A stretch of 64,000 bases of DNA. Origin: Chersky-267 sp963744115 (lineage in GTDB: Bacteria > Chloroflexota > Limnocylindria > Limnocylindrales > CSP1-4). A model generated the notes under the pieces. It was not told where the DNA came from, made no database searches, and saw only the letters and a list, made by a program, of their open reading frames with translations. The stretch spans positions 496,001 through 560,000 of the forward strand of contig CAVUSI010000002.1 in NCBI GenBank assembly GCA_963744115.1, read 5' to 3'. Shown here in pieces: positions 54,251-63,766 of the stretch. Position numbers and translations under genes: made by a program. How positions within the stretch are numbered: position 1 is the first letter of the stretch; each line of letters opens with the position of its first letter.

Positions 54251-56353
54251 GTGAGCCGGATGCCCCGACGGTCGATCGAGACGCTGATCGGCCTCGCGGC
54301 GGTCGTCGCGCTCGCGCTCGTCCTGTACAACGCCACCCTGGTCGACCGGCGACCTCCGACCGTCAGCCAGGTCTCGCTCAGTGCGACCGCGGATGGGGAC
54401 GATCGACTGGCCCAGACGCTGACCGCGATCGACCTGAGCTTCAGTGAGCCGGTCGATCGGACCTCCGTCGAGCAGCGCTTCCGGATCGAGCCCTACGTCG
54501 GCGGCACCTTCACCTGGGATCGCTCCACGACCGCGATCTTCACCCCGGCCAGGAAGCTCCCGCCGGCCACCGAGTTCTCGGTCAACGTCGTCGCCGGGTT
54601 CACCGATGTCGAGGGCAACGCGGCGCCCGACGCCAGCGAAGCGTTCGTCTTCCGGACGGTCGGCCAGCCGGTGGTCCTGGCGATGACGCCCGAGTCCGGC
54701 ACGACCGGCGTGGCGACCGACGCGACGGTCAGCCTGCGCTTCGACCGACTGATGGATACCGCCTCGGTCGAGGCCGCCACCCGGATCCTCCCGCCGGCGC
54801 CGTTCCGGGCGAGCTGGACCGGTCCCGACCTGACGATCGCGTTCGAGGCGCCGCTCGCATTCGGCACGCCGTATACCGTTACCGTCGGAGCCGACGCGGC
54901 AGATACCGACGGCAGTCCGCTGGCGGTCCCCTTCAGCGGCACGTTCACCACCGTCGCGGCCGGGCTGGGGATCGATGCGGTCGTCCCTGCCGATGGCGTC
55001 GCCGGGATCGGTCTTCGGACGCCGATCGCGATCCTGTTCGACGGCCCGATCGACCCGGCCTCGGTCGCCGACGCCATCCGGATCACGCCCGCGATCCCCG
55101 GCGAGGTGCAGGTCGTCGCCTTGCCGAGCGACCTCCCGCCGGTCGTGCCGCCGCCCGCACCGAGCGACGGCTCACCCTCGGCGCCTCCCGCGGTACCGAC
55201 GCCGTCGCCGGGCCCGGGATCGGTCCTCCTGTTCACGCCGGCGAGTCCGCTGGCGGCGCACACCACGTATACGGTGGAGTTGGGCCCCGACGTCCGGCGG
55301 GCGGGCGATCCCGGCCAGGTGGCGGCCGGCCGATCGTGGACGTTCACCACCGGTGGCCAGACGGCGAGTGCCCAGAACCAGATCGCGTTCCTGTCCCCGC
55401 GCGGCGGCGTCCGCAACGTGTGGCTGATGAACCCGGATGGGTCGAACCCGCGCCAGGTCACGACCGAGCTGGCCCCGGTCAGTGCCTACGACGTGTCGTC
55501 CGACGGCCGGACGATCGTGTATTCGACCGCCGGCGCCGTCCGGGTCCTGCGGCTGGACAGTGGCGACCTGGCCACGATCACCGCGCCCGGCCTGTTCGAA
55601 TACGAGCCCGTCCTGACGCCGGATGGGAAGTCGGTCCTCGTCGGACGCCGCGATGCGACCGGGGCCGATGTCGGGTACTGGCTCGAGCCCATCCCGGGAG
55701 CCGACAGCGCGGCAGCCGAGCGCCAGGTCCTGCTGGACGGCGCCCCGCCCCTCGGATCATCGGCCTTCGGGGGCGACGGCCTGGTGGCCGGACCGGGCGT
55801 GTCGGATTGGTCGCACCGCGCGGTCTTCGACCCGACCGGAGCCTCGTTCCTGCTCGTCGACGGACAGGGTCGCCTGCCGCTCGTGACCCTGGATGGCGCG
55901 TCCGACGTCCCGACCGCCGTGTACCAGCCGCTCTCGAACGTCATCGGCGACCCGGCCTGGGACCCCGTCCGCGAAGGCTTCGTGATCGTCGCCGACCAGG
56001 CCGACGGGACCGGTCCCGCGGTCCAGGCGGTGATCCATCCGACGCCGGCGTGGTTCCCGGCGAGCGGGCCGCCGGCCGTCGCGGTCCACGGAGGCATCGC
56101 GACGCTCGTCGCGCCGAACGGCGATCACCTCGGCTATTCGCCCGGGCCCGACCGGAAGCTCGACGGCCTGACCAGCTCGACCGACCTCTTCGATCGGGCG
56201 CCCGGGTTCTCGCCCGACGGGACGACGTTGCTGTTCGGGCGGGTCGAGGCCTCGGATCCGACCCGGTCCGCGGGGATCTGGCTGGCCGGTCTGGATGGGC
56301 GGGACCTCCGCCAGCTGTCGACCGACGGGACGGCCGCGCGCTGGCTGCCGTAG
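54251..56353 (+). CDS. Membrane-anchored protein with Ig-like and beta-propeller (PD40-type) repeats
   Basis: 700 residues from VSRMPRRSIETL (ATG 54260 is the alternative). One N-terminal membrane anchor (about 10-27). Three bacterial Ig-like/SbsA-type domains follow, each ending in an F.FRT or FTT strand (about 32-135, 138-238, 240-385), with a Pro/Ser linker inside the third. The second half (about 395-700) is a beta-propeller with TolB-like NVWLMNPDGSNPRQVT and FSPDGTTLLF repeats. It should be exposed outside the membrane and may bind other proteins or glycans. Divergent from lepB. Confidence 0.75.
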   Translation: MSRMPRRSIETLIGLAAVVALALVLYNATLVDRRPPTVSQVSLSATADGDDRLAQTLTAIDLSFSEPVDRTSVEQRFRIEPYVGGTFTWDRSTTAIFTPARKLPPATEFSVNVVAGFTDVEGNAAPDASEAFVFRTVGQPVVLAMTPESGTTGVATDATVSLRFDRLMDTASVEAATRILPPAPFRASWTGPDLTIAFEAPLAFGTPYTVTVGADAADTDGSPLAVPFSGTFTTVAAGLGIDAVVPADGVAGIGLRTPIAILFDGPIDPASVADAIRITPAIPGEVQVVALPSDLPPVVPPPAPSDGSPSAPPAVPTPSPGPGSVLLFTPASPLAAHTTYTVELGPDVRRAGDPGQVAAGRSWTFTTGGQTASAQNQIAFLSPRGGVRNVWLMNPDGSNPRQVTTELAPVSAYDVSSDGRTIVYSTAGAVRVLRLDSGDLATITAPGLFEYEPVLTPDGKSVLVGRRDATGADVGYWLEPIPGADSAAAERQVLLDGAPPLGSSAFGGDGLVAGPGVSDWSHRAVFDPTGASFLLVDGQGRLPLVTLDGASDVPTAVYQPLSNVIGDPAWDPVREGFVIVADQADGTGPAVQAVIHPTPAWFPASGPPAVAVHGGIATLVAPNGDHLGYSPGPDRKLDGLTSSTDLFDRAPGFSPDGTTLLFGRVEASDPTRSAGIWLAGLDGRDLRQLSTDGTAARWLP

Positions 56354-56390
56354 CCCCCGTCGCCTCTGCATATCCCCGCGGCGAGCGAGT

Positions 56391-56420
56391 TTGACCCGCC
56401 TCCAAGCCGCTTGCTACACT
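56391..56420 (+). promoter_or_regulatory. Sigma70-type promoter TTGACC-N18-TACACT of hppA
   Basis: TTGACC 56391-56396 and TACACT 56415-56420 with an 18-bp spacer. It gives hppA a leader of roughly 130 nt, much longer than for the leaderless genes here. The leader contains several GC-rich stems. Confidence 0.6.
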
Positions 56421-56559
56421 CGCGCCCGACCTGAAAGGTTCCAGTCCCGGAGGAACGCCGGGACGAGCGCCCCGCCCCCCGACATCCCCTGACCCGAGCG
56501 TCAGGGCCGCACGCGCCACGCGCGCCACCACCCGGTCCCAGGAGGAGACGCACACCCAC

Positions 56560-58764
56560 ATGGACGCCCAGGCGCTCCAGTTGATCATCCCCGTCGCCGG
56601 CATCGCGGCGGTCCTCTTCGCCCTCTACCTCGCTCGGGACGTGCTCGCCAGGGACCAGGGTCCCCAGGCCATGCAGGACGTCGCCGGGACGATCCTCGAG
56701 GGCGCCGTGGCGTTCATCCGGCGGCAGTACCGGACCATCGCGATCATGGCCCTGTTCGCCAGCGTCATCCTCGGCGCGATCATCGCGGCCGTCGAGACGA
56801 AGGACTTCGCCGAGACCGAGTTCTTCGGCCTGGACCTCGGGATCCGGACCGGCTTCGCCTTCCTGGTCGGCGCGACGTGCTCGATGGCCTGCGGGATCAT
56901 CGGGATGTACATCAGCGTCAAGGCCAACGTCCGGACCGCATCGGCCGCGCAGCGCGGCCTGGTCGAGGCGGTCCAGGTCGCGATGCGGGGTGGGGCCGTC
57001 AGCGGCTTCCTCGTCGTCGCCCTGTCGCTCCTCGGGGTGTACGGGATCTTCGTCCTGTACGGCGGACTCGATCACCCGGCGGTCGCGCCGTTCCTGATCG
57101 TCGGGTTCGGCTTCGGCGCCAGCTTCGTCGCCCTGTTCGCCCAGCTCGGCGGCGGGATCTACACCAAGGCCGCCGACGTGGGGTCGGACCTCGTCGGCAA
57201 GGTCGAAGCCGGGATCCCGGAGGACGACCCCCGCAACGCCGGCGTCGTCGCGGACCTCGTCGGCGACAACGTCGGGGACTGCGCCGGCCGCGGGGCCGAC
57301 CTGTTCGAGTCGACCGCGGCCGAGAACATCGGCGCGATGATCCTCGGCGTCAGCGTCTACGCCATCGCGCTGAAGGCCGGCTGGCCGAACCCGGCCGCGT
57401 GGATCTTCTTCCCGCTCGTCGTCCGGGCGTTCGGGCTGTTCGCCACGATCATCTCGGTCGCCTTCTTCATCCGCGGTCGCGAGGACGAGGATCCGATGAA
57501 CATCCTCAACCGCGGCTACTGGGCCACCACGCTCCTGTCGGTCGTCGGCCTGGCCATCACGACCAACGTGATGATGTCCACCGGCACGCAGACCGGCCCG
57601 GACGGCCTGCCGACCTGGATCTACTTCTTCGGCGCAGGGCTGGTCGGTCTGGCCACCAGCGTCGTCTTCGTCTACATCACGCAGTACTACACGGCCGGCT
57701 CCTACCGCCCGGTCCGCGAGATCGCCGAGGCGTCCAAGACCGGGCCCGCGACGAACATCATCGCCGGGGTCGCGGTCGGGTTCGAGACGACCGCGGTCAC
57801 GGCCATCTCGATCGTCATCGCCCTGTTCGTGAGCCATTGGCTCGGCGACCGGGCGGGCATCGTCAACGAGAACGGGGTCAACGTCGGCGGGATCTTCGGG
57901 ACGGCGGTCGCGACGATGGGCATGCTGATGACCACGGCCTACATCCTGGCGATGGACACCTTCGGCCCCATCACCGACAACGCCGGTGGGATCGCCGAAT
58001 TCAGCCGCGCCGAGGCCGGCGCCCGGACCATCACGGACCGCCTCGACGCCGTCGGCAACACGACCAAGGCGCTGACCAAGGGCTACGCCATCGCGTCGGC
58101 CTCGCTCGCCGCCTTCCTCCTGTTCTCGGCCTACATCGACAAGGTCAACCTGATCCTTCGGGTCCAGGGCCGTCCGCTGATGGAGTCGGTCAACCTGGCC
58201 AGCGTCAACGTGTTCATCGCGGCGTTCGTCGCGGCGATGCTCGTCTACCTGTTCAGCTCGCTCGCCATCCGGGCGGTCGGCACCACCGCCCAGGCGATCA
58301 TCGTCGAGGTCCGCCGGCAGTTCCGCGAGATGCCGGGGATCATGGATTACACCCAGCGCCCGGACTACGCCCGCGTCGTCGACATCACCACGAGCGCGGC
58401 CCTCAAGGAGATGATCGCACCGGGCGCCCTCGCGGTCGCCACGCCGGTCCTCGTCGGCCTGATCCTGGGGTACGAGGCGATGGCCGGCTTCCTGATGGTC
58501 GGGACGATCTCGGGGGTCATGCTCGCCACCGTCCTCAACAACAGCGGCGGGGCCTGGGACAACGCCAAGAAGTACATCGAGTCGGGCCAGCTCAAGGACG
58601 CCGCGGGCAACATCCTCGGCAAGAAGACGGACGCCCACGCGGCCGCGGTCGTCGGCGACACGGTCGGCGACCCGTTCAAGGACACCGCCGGCCCGTCGCT
58701 CCACGTCCTGGTCAAGCTGATCGCCACGATCGCTCTCGTCCTCGCCCCCCTGTTCGTTCGCTAG
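56560..58764 (+). CDS. hppA: Membrane-bound proton-pumping pyrophosphatase, K+-independent type
   Basis: 734 residues with about 16 membrane segments. Uses pyrophosphate hydrolysis to pump protons. The PPi/Mg site is visible as DVGSDLVGKVE (about 206-216) and, near 224-248, the DDPRNAGVVADLVGDNVGDC region, cut here as NAGVVADLVGDN; the third acidic cluster is VVGDTVGDPFKDTAGP near the C-terminus. In GNTTKALTKGYA, Lys (about 503) and Thr (about 506) occupy the positions that make the enzyme independent of K+; K+-dependent enzymes have Ala there. ATG 56560 has AGGAGGAG upstream. It has its own promoter and long leader. Confidence 0.94.
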   Translation: MDAQALQLIIPVAGIAAVLFALYLARDVLARDQGPQAMQDVAGTILEGAVAFIRRQYRTIAIMALFASVILGAIIAAVETKDFAETEFFGLDLGIRTGFAFLVGATCSMACGIIGMYISVKANVRTASAAQRGLVEAVQVAMRGGAVSGFLVVALSLLGVYGIFVLYGGLDHPAVAPFLIVGFGFGASFVALFAQLGGGIYTKAADVGSDLVGKVEAGIPEDDPRNAGVVADLVGDNVGDCAGRGADLFESTAAENIGAMILGVSVYAIALKAGWPNPAAWIFFPLVVRAFGLFATIISVAFFIRGREDEDPMNILNRGYWATTLLSVVGLAITTNVMMSTGTQTGPDGLPTWIYFFGAGLVGLATSVVFVYITQYYTAGSYRPVREIAEASKTGPATNIIAGVAVGFETTAVTAISIVIALFVSHWLGDRAGIVNENGVNVGGIFGTAVATMGMLMTTAYILAMDTFGPITDNAGGIAEFSRAEAGARTITDRLDAVGNTTKALTKGYAIASASLAAFLLFSAYIDKVNLILRVQGRPLMESVNLASVNVFIAAFVAAMLVYLFSSLAIRAVGTTAQAIIVEVRRQFREMPGIMDYTQRPDYARVVDITTSAALKEMIAPGALAVATPVLVGLILGYEAMAGFLMVGTISGVMLATVLNNSGGAWDNAKKYIESGQLKDAAGNILGKKTDAHAAAVVGDTVGDPFKDTAGPSLHVLVKLIATIALVLAPLFVR

Positions 58765-58816
58765 CGAACCCCGAGACGGGGCGATCGCCCGCGCACCGCT
58801 CCGTTAGGAGTCACTC

Positions 58817-59644
58817 ATGCCGATCGTCCTCCAGGCTCTGGTCATGGGGGTCGTCCAGGGCCTGACCGAGTTCCTGCCGATCTCGAGCTCGGGGCACCTC
58901 ATCCTCGTCCCGTACCTGTTCCAGTGGGACGACCCGTTCATCGACTCGCTCGCGTTCAGCGTGATGCTCCACATGGGGACGCTGGTCGCGCTGCTCATCT
59001 ACTTCCGGAAGGACTGGATCGCCCTGGTGCCGGCTTTCTTCGCGGCCGTGCGCGACCGGTCATTCCGAGACGACGGTGACCGCAAGCTGGCGGTCCTCAT
59101 CGCGATCACGACGATCCCGGCGATCATCTTCGGTGTGCTCCTGAACGACTTGTTCGAGAAGGAGATCCGCGCGGCCGGGATCGTGGCGGTGACCCTGGTC
59201 ATCGGCGCGGCGATCATGTGGCTGGCCGACCGGACCGGGGCAAAGGACCAGGGCATGGACGGGCTCTCACCGACGCGCGCCCTGATCCTCGGCTTCGCCC
59301 AGTCGCTGGCCCTCATCCCGGGGATCAGCCGCTCGGGGATCAGCATCTCGACCGGCCTGTTCCTCGGCCTGACCCGCGAGTCGGCGGCACGGTTCAGCTT
59401 CCTGATGGCGACCCCGGTCACCGCCGCGGCCGGGGCGTATGAGACGGTCAAGCTGATCCGGGGCGAGGCGGGAGCCACGGTCGATGTGCTGCCGATCGTC
59501 GTCGGGATGGTCGCGGCCCTCGTCTCCGGACTGGCGGCGATCCACTTCCTGTTGCGCTACCTGCGGACGCGGTCGCTGTTGATCTTCGTGGTCTACCGGC
59601 TCGTCCTGGCGGCGATCGTCGTCGTGGTCTTCCTGGGACGCTGA
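58817..59644 (+). CDS. uppP: Undecaprenyl-diphosphatase
   Basis: 275 residues, about eight membrane segments. Recycles the C55 lipid carrier for cell-wall synthesis; also gives bacitracin resistance. LTEFLPISSSGHL (about 16-28) with the catalytic Glu, Ser and His, and PGISRSGISI (about 170-179) with the catalytic Arg are intact. ATG 58817 has TTAGGAG 7 nt upstream. It lies 52 nt after hppA, probably in the same transcript. Confidence 0.94.
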   Translation: MPIVLQALVMGVVQGLTEFLPISSSGHLILVPYLFQWDDPFIDSLAFSVMLHMGTLVALLIYFRKDWIALVPAFFAAVRDRSFRDDGDRKLAVLIAITTIPAIIFGVLLNDLFEKEIRAAGIVAVTLVIGAAIMWLADRTGAKDQGMDGLSPTRALILGFAQSLALIPGISRSGISISTGLFLGLTRESAARFSFLMATPVTAAAGAYETVKLIRGEAGATVDVLPIVVGMVAALVSGLAAIHFLLRYLRTRSLLIFVVYRLVLAAIVVVVFLGR

Positions 59645-59653
59645 CGCTCGGCC

Positions 59654-60121
59654 ATGGAGGTCATGAAGCAGGCCCGCCAGCGATCGATCCGCGACCTCGT
59701 CGAGCAGCGGGCGATCCGGACCCAGCGCGAGATCAAGGATGCCCTGGGTGAGCGCGGCTTCAAGACCACCCAGGCGACGATCAGCCGGGACGTGGCCGAG
59801 CTCGGGCTGATCAAGGTCAACCGCGACGGGATCGTGGCCTACGCCCTCCCGCCGCGCCTGATCGAGGCGGAGGCGAGCGGCGAGGAGCGGTTGCGCAAGC
59901 TGTTCCGGGACCTGCCGGTCGAGATCCGCGAGGCCGGCCTGCTGCTCGTCGTCCGCACGCTGCCGGGTTCGGCGCATGCCATCGCGGCCGCCCTCGACCG
60001 GGCTCGCTGGCCGGAGGTCGCGGGCTCGGTGGCCGGCGACGACACCCTGTTCGTGGCGTTCACCGACCGGACCTCGCTCGGTCGGATCAGGCGCCGTCTG
60101 GTCCGCTTGACGGAGGCATGA
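59654..60121 (+). CDS. argR: Arginine repressor
   Basis: 155 residues. The N-terminal winged helix contains TTQATISRDVAELGL (about 38-52), the recognition helix; the C-terminal domain is the hexamerisation and arginine-binding part, with LPGSAHAIAAALDRARWPEVAGSVAGDDT, core GSVAGDDTLFVAF near 126-138 carrying the conserved Gly-Asp-Asp. Represses arginine synthesis and controls catabolism. ATG 59654 or ATG 59663; GGAGG lies only 2 nt before the latter, so 59654 is kept. No arginine genes are in the window apart from cphA, which consumes arginine. Confidence 0.92.
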   Translation: MEVMKQARQRSIRDLVEQRAIRTQREIKDALGERGFKTTQATISRDVAELGLIKVNRDGIVAYALPPRLIEAEASGEERLRKLFRDLPVEIREAGLLLVVRTLPGSAHAIAAALDRARWPEVAGSVAGDDTLFVAFTDRTSLGRIRRRLVRLTEA

Positions 60122-60131
60122 CCGACGGTCT

Positions 60132-60161
60132 TTGACACCCTGGGACCGGCGGGACTAGGAT
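60132..60161 (+). promoter_or_regulatory. Sigma70-type promoter TTGACA-N18-TAGGAT of greA
   Basis: TTGACA 60132-60137 and TAGGAT 60156-60161 with an 18-bp spacer, just after the argR stop. It gives greA a leader of about 105 nt. Confidence 0.65.
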
Positions 60162-60174
60162 TCGCCACCGGTCG

Positions 60175-60222
60175 AACTTCAGGAGCGCGGGCAGTGCCGC
60201 GGCCCCTGGAGTTCTTTCCTTT
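60175..60222 (+). terminator. Terminator-like hairpin with T/C tract in the greA leader
   Basis: AACTTCAGG (60175-60183) pairs with CCTGGAGTT (60205-60213) through one G-T pair, with further partial pairing inside. The T/C-rich run TTCTTTCCTTT (60212-60222) follows directly. It lies downstream of the greA promoter and about 50 nt before its start, so it may terminate argR read-through or attenuate greA. Confidence 0.5.
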
Positions 60223-60273
60223 ACTCAGCCCAGAGCCGACGCCTCGCGACGCTCCGAACGGGGGTCCACCCGC

Positions 60274-60738
60274 GTGAACAACAAGCCGACCTACCTCAGC
60301 CGCGACGGCCTCGAGAAGCTGCGCGCCGAGTTGGATGAGATGACCAACGTCCGGCGGGCCGAAGTCGCGACACGCATCCACGATGCGAAGGAGCACGGCG
60401 ACCTGTCCGAGAACGCCGAGTACGAGGACGCCAAGAACGAGCAGGCGTTCGTCGAGGGCCGGATCCAGACGCTTGAGGCGCTCATCAAGAACGCGACCAT
60501 CATCGACGAGAAGCACTCGACCGAGCACGTCCAGATCGGCTCGACCGTGTCGGTCGAGAGCGACGACGGCAAGGAAACCTTCACCATCGTCGGATCGACC
60601 GAGGCGAGCCCGCGCGAGGGCCGGATCTCGAACGAGTCGCCGGTGGGTCGGGCCCTGCTCGGTCGCAAGAAGGGCGACAAGGTCGTCGTGCGGGTCCCGG
60701 CCGGGGACTTCAGCTACACGATCGTCACGATCCGCTAG
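60274..60738 (+). CDS. greA: Transcription elongation factor GreA
   Basis: 154 residues. The N-terminal coiled coil (about 10-75) carries the conserved acidic tip DLSENAEYEDAK (about 43-54), whose acidic residues help RNA polymerase cleave backtracked RNA. The FKBP-like C-terminal domain has SPVGRALLGRKKGD (about 121-134). Start GTG 60274. Preceded by a strong promoter and a terminator-like leader. Standard length and sequence. Confidence 0.95.
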   Translation: MNNKPTYLSRDGLEKLRAELDEMTNVRRAEVATRIHDAKEHGDLSENAEYEDAKNEQAFVEGRIQTLEALIKNATIIDEKHSTEHVQIGSTVSVESDDGKETFTIVGSTEASPREGRISNESPVGRALLGRKKGDKVVVRVPAGDFSYTIVTIR

Positions 60739-60790
60739 GACCGGCACCCGCCGGTCGGGGGCCGGCATCCCAGCCTGGAGCGAGGACGTC

Positions 60791-62392
60791 ATGGACTGGG
60801 CCGACGAGCTCGCCGCTTCGGTCAGCGGCCCGCAGGTCGTCAACGACAGCAAGACACCGTCCGGGACGGTCCACGTCGGCAGCCTCCGTGGGCCGGTCAT
60901 CCTCGACACGATCACCCGGGCGCTGCGGGCGCGCGGCCTCGCAACGACCCTCCTCTACGGTGTCGACGACCTCGATCCGATGGACGCCCAGGCGCTGCTG
61001 ACCCCGGACGCGGTCGAGCACGAGATGGGACGGCCGCTCGCCCACGTACCCGACCAGGCCGGCGACTGCCACGCGTCCTACGCCCGCCACCACGCCCAGG
61101 TCTTCATCGACACGTTCGCCGGGCTCGGGATCCTGCCCGATCGCTACTACTGGATGAGCGACATCTACCCGACCGGGGCGATCGACCCGTACATCCGCCT
61201 CGCGCTCGACCGGGCTGACCTGGTCCGGGAGATCTACCGCCGGGTCGCCAACGTCCAGCACCCCGCCGACTGGCATCCGATCGGCGTCATCTGCCCCACC
61301 TGCGGCAAGGTCGGCACGACGATCGTCACCCGCTGGGACGGGGAGCGGGTCTTCTACGAGTGCCGGGCGGACCATGTCACCTGGGCCCGAGGCTGCGGCG
61401 CGTCGGGCTGGATCTCGCCGTTCGGCGGCAACGCCAAGCTGCCGTGGAACCTCGAATGGGCCGCCCAGTGGGGCCTGTTCGGGGTCACGATCGAGCCAGG
61501 GGGCAAGGACCTCTCGACCGCCGGCGGCTCCCGGGATCGTTCGGCGGCGATCGCCCGCGAGGTCTTCGAGATCGATCCGCCGCTCAACGTGCCCTATGAA
61601 TTCCTCAACATCGGCGGCAAGAAGATGTCCACGTCCAAGGGCCGCGGGGCCTCGGCCCATGTCTTCACCGAGGTCGTGCCGCCGGAGCAGACCCGCCTGC
61701 TCTTCCTGCGGCCGCGACCGAACAGCGCCATCGAGTTCGACCCGGAGGGCACCGACGCCGTCCCGCGCCTGTTCGACGAGTTCGACAAGCTCGCCGCGGC
61801 CACGGCGGGGCGCGAGGTCAAGGGCGAGCTGCCCGCCGGCTTCGAGTCGATCTTCCGCTATTCACTGCTCGATCCCGCGGCCGACGTCGCGGCCGAGGCC
61901 GCGGCCTTCCGGGCGGACTTCGGCCACCTCGCGCTGCTCGTCCAGGTCCCCGGCGTCGACATCGACCGCCGGGTCGAGGCCGAGAAGGGGAGCGCCCTGA
62001 CCGATCGCGAACGCGAGGTCCTCGTCGAGCGCGCTCGTGCCGCGCGCGCGTGGATCGCGACCTATGCCCCCGAGCGCGCCCGGATGACGGTGCGCGAGGC
62101 GCTTCCGACCGAGGCAGCGGGGCTGGAGCCCGACCAGCGGGCCTACCTGGCCGCGCTCGCCGCCGCCGCCGAGGCCTCGCCGCCCGTCGCCGGGGACGGC
62201 TGGCAGGCGCTGATCTTCTCCGTGGCGGCCGAGGCCGGCTTGGCCAACGGTCGGGCGTTCGGCGCGATCTACCTGGGATTCCTCGGGCGATCGAACGGCC
62301 CGCGGGCGGGCTGGCTCCTGGCCAGCCTCGATCCGGCATTCGTGCTCGAGCGTCTGCGCGAGGCGGCTGACGTCAGGGAGGTCGCCCGATGA
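60791..62392 (+). CDS. lysS: Lysyl-tRNA synthetase, class I (archaeal type)
   Basis: 533 residues. HIGH-type motif HVGS (28-31) after TPSGTV, and KMSTSKG near 278, show a class I fold. This LysRS-I is found in most archaea and some bacteria instead of class II LysRS. A zinc-type CPTCGK (about 168-173) and a second Cys pair lie in the insert. ATG 60791 with GAGGA 5 nt upstream. The stop overlaps the serS start (ATGA), coupling two tRNA synthetases. Confidence 0.94.
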   Translation: MDWADELAASVSGPQVVNDSKTPSGTVHVGSLRGPVILDTITRALRARGLATTLLYGVDDLDPMDAQALLTPDAVEHEMGRPLAHVPDQAGDCHASYARHHAQVFIDTFAGLGILPDRYYWMSDIYPTGAIDPYIRLALDRADLVREIYRRVANVQHPADWHPIGVICPTCGKVGTTIVTRWDGERVFYECRADHVTWARGCGASGWISPFGGNAKLPWNLEWAAQWGLFGVTIEPGGKDLSTAGGSRDRSAAIAREVFEIDPPLNVPYEFLNIGGKKMSTSKGRGASAHVFTEVVPPEQTRLLFLRPRPNSAIEFDPEGTDAVPRLFDEFDKLAAATAGREVKGELPAGFESIFRYSLLDPAADVAAEAAAFRADFGHLALLVQVPGVDIDRRVEAEKGSALTDREREVLVERARAARAWIATYAPERARMTVREALPTEAAGLEPDQRAYLAALAAAAEASPPVAGDGWQALIFSVAAEAGLANGRAFGAIYLGFLGRSNGPRAGWLLASLDPAFVLERLREAADVREVAR

Positions 62393-63735
62393 GCGTCGGA
62401 CTGCAGCGCCTGCGCGAGGATGCCGCGACCGTCCGGCAGGGGGCGATCGACAAGGGCGAGGACCCGACGCTCGTCGACGAGGCGTTGGCGGCCGACGCGC
62501 GTCGCCGGGTCCTGCTCGCCGACGGCGACCGGCTCAAGGCGGAGCGGAACCAGGCGTCGAAGTCGATCGGCGAGGCGATCCGGGCGGGCGCCGACGCCGC
62601 CGGGTCGGACATCGCCGCCCTGAAGGCCGCATCGACGGCCGCGGGCGAGCGGATCGCCGCCGTCGATGCCGAGCTGGCGACGGTCGAGGCACGGGTCGAG
62701 GACCTCCTCCTGCGCATCCCGAACCCCGCCGACCCGGAGGTGCCCGTCGGCGGGGAAGAGGCCAACGTGACGATCCGGGAGTGGGGCGAACAGCTCCCGC
62801 GGATCCAGCCGCTGAGCGGGTCGGTCGGCGCGGACGCGCCCGCTGGCGGGGCGTCGTGGGAGCGGCTGCCGCACTGGGACGTCGGTGATCGGCTCGGGAT
62901 CTTCGACCTCGAGCGAGGGGCCAAGATCGCCGGATCCGGGTTCCCGGTGTATCGCGGTCTTGGGTCCACCCTCCAGCGCTCGCTGATCAGCTGGTTCCTC
63001 GACGTCCACTCGCGCGAGAACGGCTTCACCGAGATCTGGCCCCCGGCGGTGGTCAACGCCGCATCGGCCCGCGGCACCGGACAGATCCCCGACAAGGAGG
63101 ACCAGATGTACGTCGTCACGCGTGACGACCTGTACCTGGTCCCCACGGCCGAGGTCCCGGTCACCAACCTGCACCGCGATGAGATCCTCGAGGCGAGCGA
63201 CCTGCCCGTCCGCTACGTCGCCTACACGCCATGCTTCCGCCGCGAGGCGGGCGCCGCCGGCAAGGACACCCGGGGGATCCTCCGGGTCCACCAGTTCGAC
63301 AAGGTCGAGATGGTCCTGTTCGAGCGCCCGGACGCCTCGTCCGACGCGCTCGAGTGGATGACCGGACGCGCGGAGGACCTCCTCCAGCGCCTCGGCCTCG
63401 CCTACCGGGTGCTGCTGATGAGCACGCGCGAGATGGGCTTCGTCCAGGCCAAGAAGTACGATCTCGAGGTCTGGGCGCCCGGCGTCGAACGCTGGCTCGA
63501 GGTCAGCTCGTGCTCGAACTTCCGGGACTACCAGGCCCGTCGGATGGCGGTCCGCTTCCGACCGGAGCCGGGCGCCAAGCCGGAGCTCGTCCACACCCTC
63601 AACGGCAGCGGACTGGCGCTGGCCCGGATCGTCGCAGCGATCCTCGAGACGTACCAGCGCCCGGATGGGTCGGTCGAGGTCCCGGACGTCCTTCGGCCGT
63701 ACCTCGGGCGCGATACCATCCCGTTGCCTGGCTGA
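62389..63735 (+). CDS. serS: Seryl-tRNA synthetase
   Basis: 448 residues. The N-terminal long coiled-coil arm (about 25-105) contacts the tRNA-Ser variable loop; class II motifs follow: motif 2 TPCFRREAGAAGKDTRGILR, core FRREAGAAGKDTRG near 283-296, and motif 3 LNGSGLALARIVAAILE (about 404-420). The arm is the canonical bacterial type. ATGA overlap with lysS. Confidence 0.95.
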   Translation: MSVGLQRLREDAATVRQGAIDKGEDPTLVDEALAADARRRVLLADGDRLKAERNQASKSIGEAIRAGADAAGSDIAALKAASTAAGERIAAVDAELATVEARVEDLLLRIPNPADPEVPVGGEEANVTIREWGEQLPRIQPLSGSVGADAPAGGASWERLPHWDVGDRLGIFDLERGAKIAGSGFPVYRGLGSTLQRSLISWFLDVHSRENGFTEIWPPAVVNAASARGTGQIPDKEDQMYVVTRDDLYLVPTAEVPVTNLHRDEILEASDLPVRYVAYTPCFRREAGAAGKDTRGILRVHQFDKVEMVLFERPDASSDALEWMTGRAEDLLQRLGLAYRVLLMSTREMGFVQAKKYDLEVWAPGVERWLEVSSCSNFRDYQARRMAVRFRPEPGAKPELVHTLNGSGLALARIVAAILETYQRPDGSVEVPDVLRPYLGRDTIPLPG

Positions 63736-63766
63736 CGCGGTCGCCGGGGCCCGACGGAGGTCGCTG

